From NCBI RefSeq assembly GCF_024171945.1, contig NZ_JAMTCR010000006.1, forward strand, positions 620,001 through 684,000: DNA of 64,000 bases, written 5' to 3'. Origin of the DNA: Actinokineospora globicatena (GTDB taxonomy: Bacteria > Actinomycetota > Actinomycetes > Mycobacteriales > Pseudonocardiaceae). Shown here one piece after another: positions 63,647-64,000 of the stretch. The notes below the pieces were generated by a model. That model saw only the letters and a list, made by a program, of their open reading frames with translations. It had not been told where the DNA came from and made no database searches. Position numbers and translations under genes: made by a program. The first letter of the stretch is position 1. Every line of letters starts with the position of its first letter.

Positions 63647-64000
63647 CGCTGACCCCCGAACACGCTGCCGAAGCCGTCGTCGTCATCCGGGTCCGCCGCG
63701 TGCCGAGGTCCGCGCCCCGAGGTCGGCGGAGCCGGTGGCGGGGTGGGCGGGCGCAGCAGGTCGGCGAACGACGGCGCGCCCTCCACCAGGCTCGACAGGT
63801 CCGTACCGCCCTGCAGCGGCGCCAGCAGGCCCTCGACCTGCTCGCGGGCCGACCCGGCGGCGGCCTGCGCGGTCGCCACCACCAGCCTGGCCAGCTTCTC
63901 CGGGGTCGAGCGGGTGAACGCGGTCGGCGCGAGGGTCAGCTCCGTCAGCACGCCTGCCGGGTTGACCACCGCGCGGACCAGGCCGTCGGGCGAGGTCGCC
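63643..64000 (-). CDS. YbaB/EbfC-like protein (5' truncated by window)
   Basis: The frame is open to the right edge, so the N terminus is missing. The visible part begins ATSPDGLVRAVVNPAGVL, the strand pattern of YbaB/EbfC nucleoid-associated proteins, followed by a helix and a Pro-rich acidic tail ending DDGFGSVFGGQR. YbaB-like genes commonly precede WXG100 and toxin genes in actinomycetes. The stop overlaps the WXG100 start. Confidence 0.6.
   Translation of the reverse strand, partial: ATSPDGLVRAVVNPAGVLTELTLAPTAFTRSTPEKLARLVVATAQAAAGSAREQVEGLLAPLQGGTDLSSLVEGAPSFADLLRPPTPPPAPPTSGRGPRHAADPDDDDGFGSVFGGQR

Overview
The window is high-GC, densely coded DNA from a filamentous actinomycete. GTG/ATG starts, ATGA and GTGA overlaps, a SARP/AfsR regulator, DUF3558 lipoproteins, WXG100 proteins and several leaderless promoters all fit. 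The gene mix suggests the Pseudonocardiaceae or close relatives. That placement is inference; there is no marker gene to prove it. I see no transposase, CRISPR array or rRNA.

Layout. 1-1154: 3' end of a copper amine oxidase. 1405-11511: a catabolic operon with a Liv-type ABC importer (including a permease-ATPase fusion), a zinc alcohol dehydrogenase, a methyltransferase-like protein, a dimethylformamidase-large-subunit-like protein and an esterase. 11548-15180: a four-cold-shock-domain protein, a LuxR regulator, a regulator remnant and a secreted L,D-transpeptidase-like protein. 15161-19502: a tight three-gene operon of an EACC1-like protein and two paralogous caspase-TM proteins, probably a conflict or suicide system. 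19548-22438: two overlapping aldehyde dehydrogenases. 22586-24048: two DUF3558 lipoproteins and a possible type VII substrate. 24262-32557: an AraC regulator divergent from a homoprotocatechuate meta-cleavage operon (extradiol dioxygenase, FAH-RraA fusion, GntR, DapA-like lyase, semialdehyde dehydrogenase, two SDRs).

33654-40442 is a compact three-gene cluster: a Pls-type membrane NRPS, a diaminobutyrate aminotransferase and a dedicated aspartokinase, closed by a 15-bp hairpin. The logic (aspartate to aspartyl phosphate to aspartate semialdehyde to 2,4-diaminobutyrate to polymer) predicts a poly-diaminobutyrate or related cationic homopolymer. 40822-48413 holds a MOSC protein, a membrane adenylate cyclase, an Hsp70 with a beta-propeller-like tail, a YciO/YrdC protein, a repeat-rich membrane protein and a Calx-beta protein. 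49002-53800 holds a secreted vWA protein divergent from a large AfsR/SARP regulator. A lone atypical tRNA (anticodon CGT) and a large unknown protein follow.

56258-64000 (minus strand) is a type VII secretion-type polymorphic toxin locus: YbaB-like protein, WXG100 protein, and a 1717-residue toxin with WXG100-like head, Pro/Gly linker, TNT NAD-glycohydrolase-like domain, caspase-like domain, repeats and a C-terminal nuclease-like domain. It is translationally coupled to a 640-residue putative immunity protein with two YezG-like repeats. A 120-bp intergenic repeat (12741-12860 and 48631-48750), about 88% identical and carrying a consensus DnaA-box sequence, is the main unexplained non-coding element.
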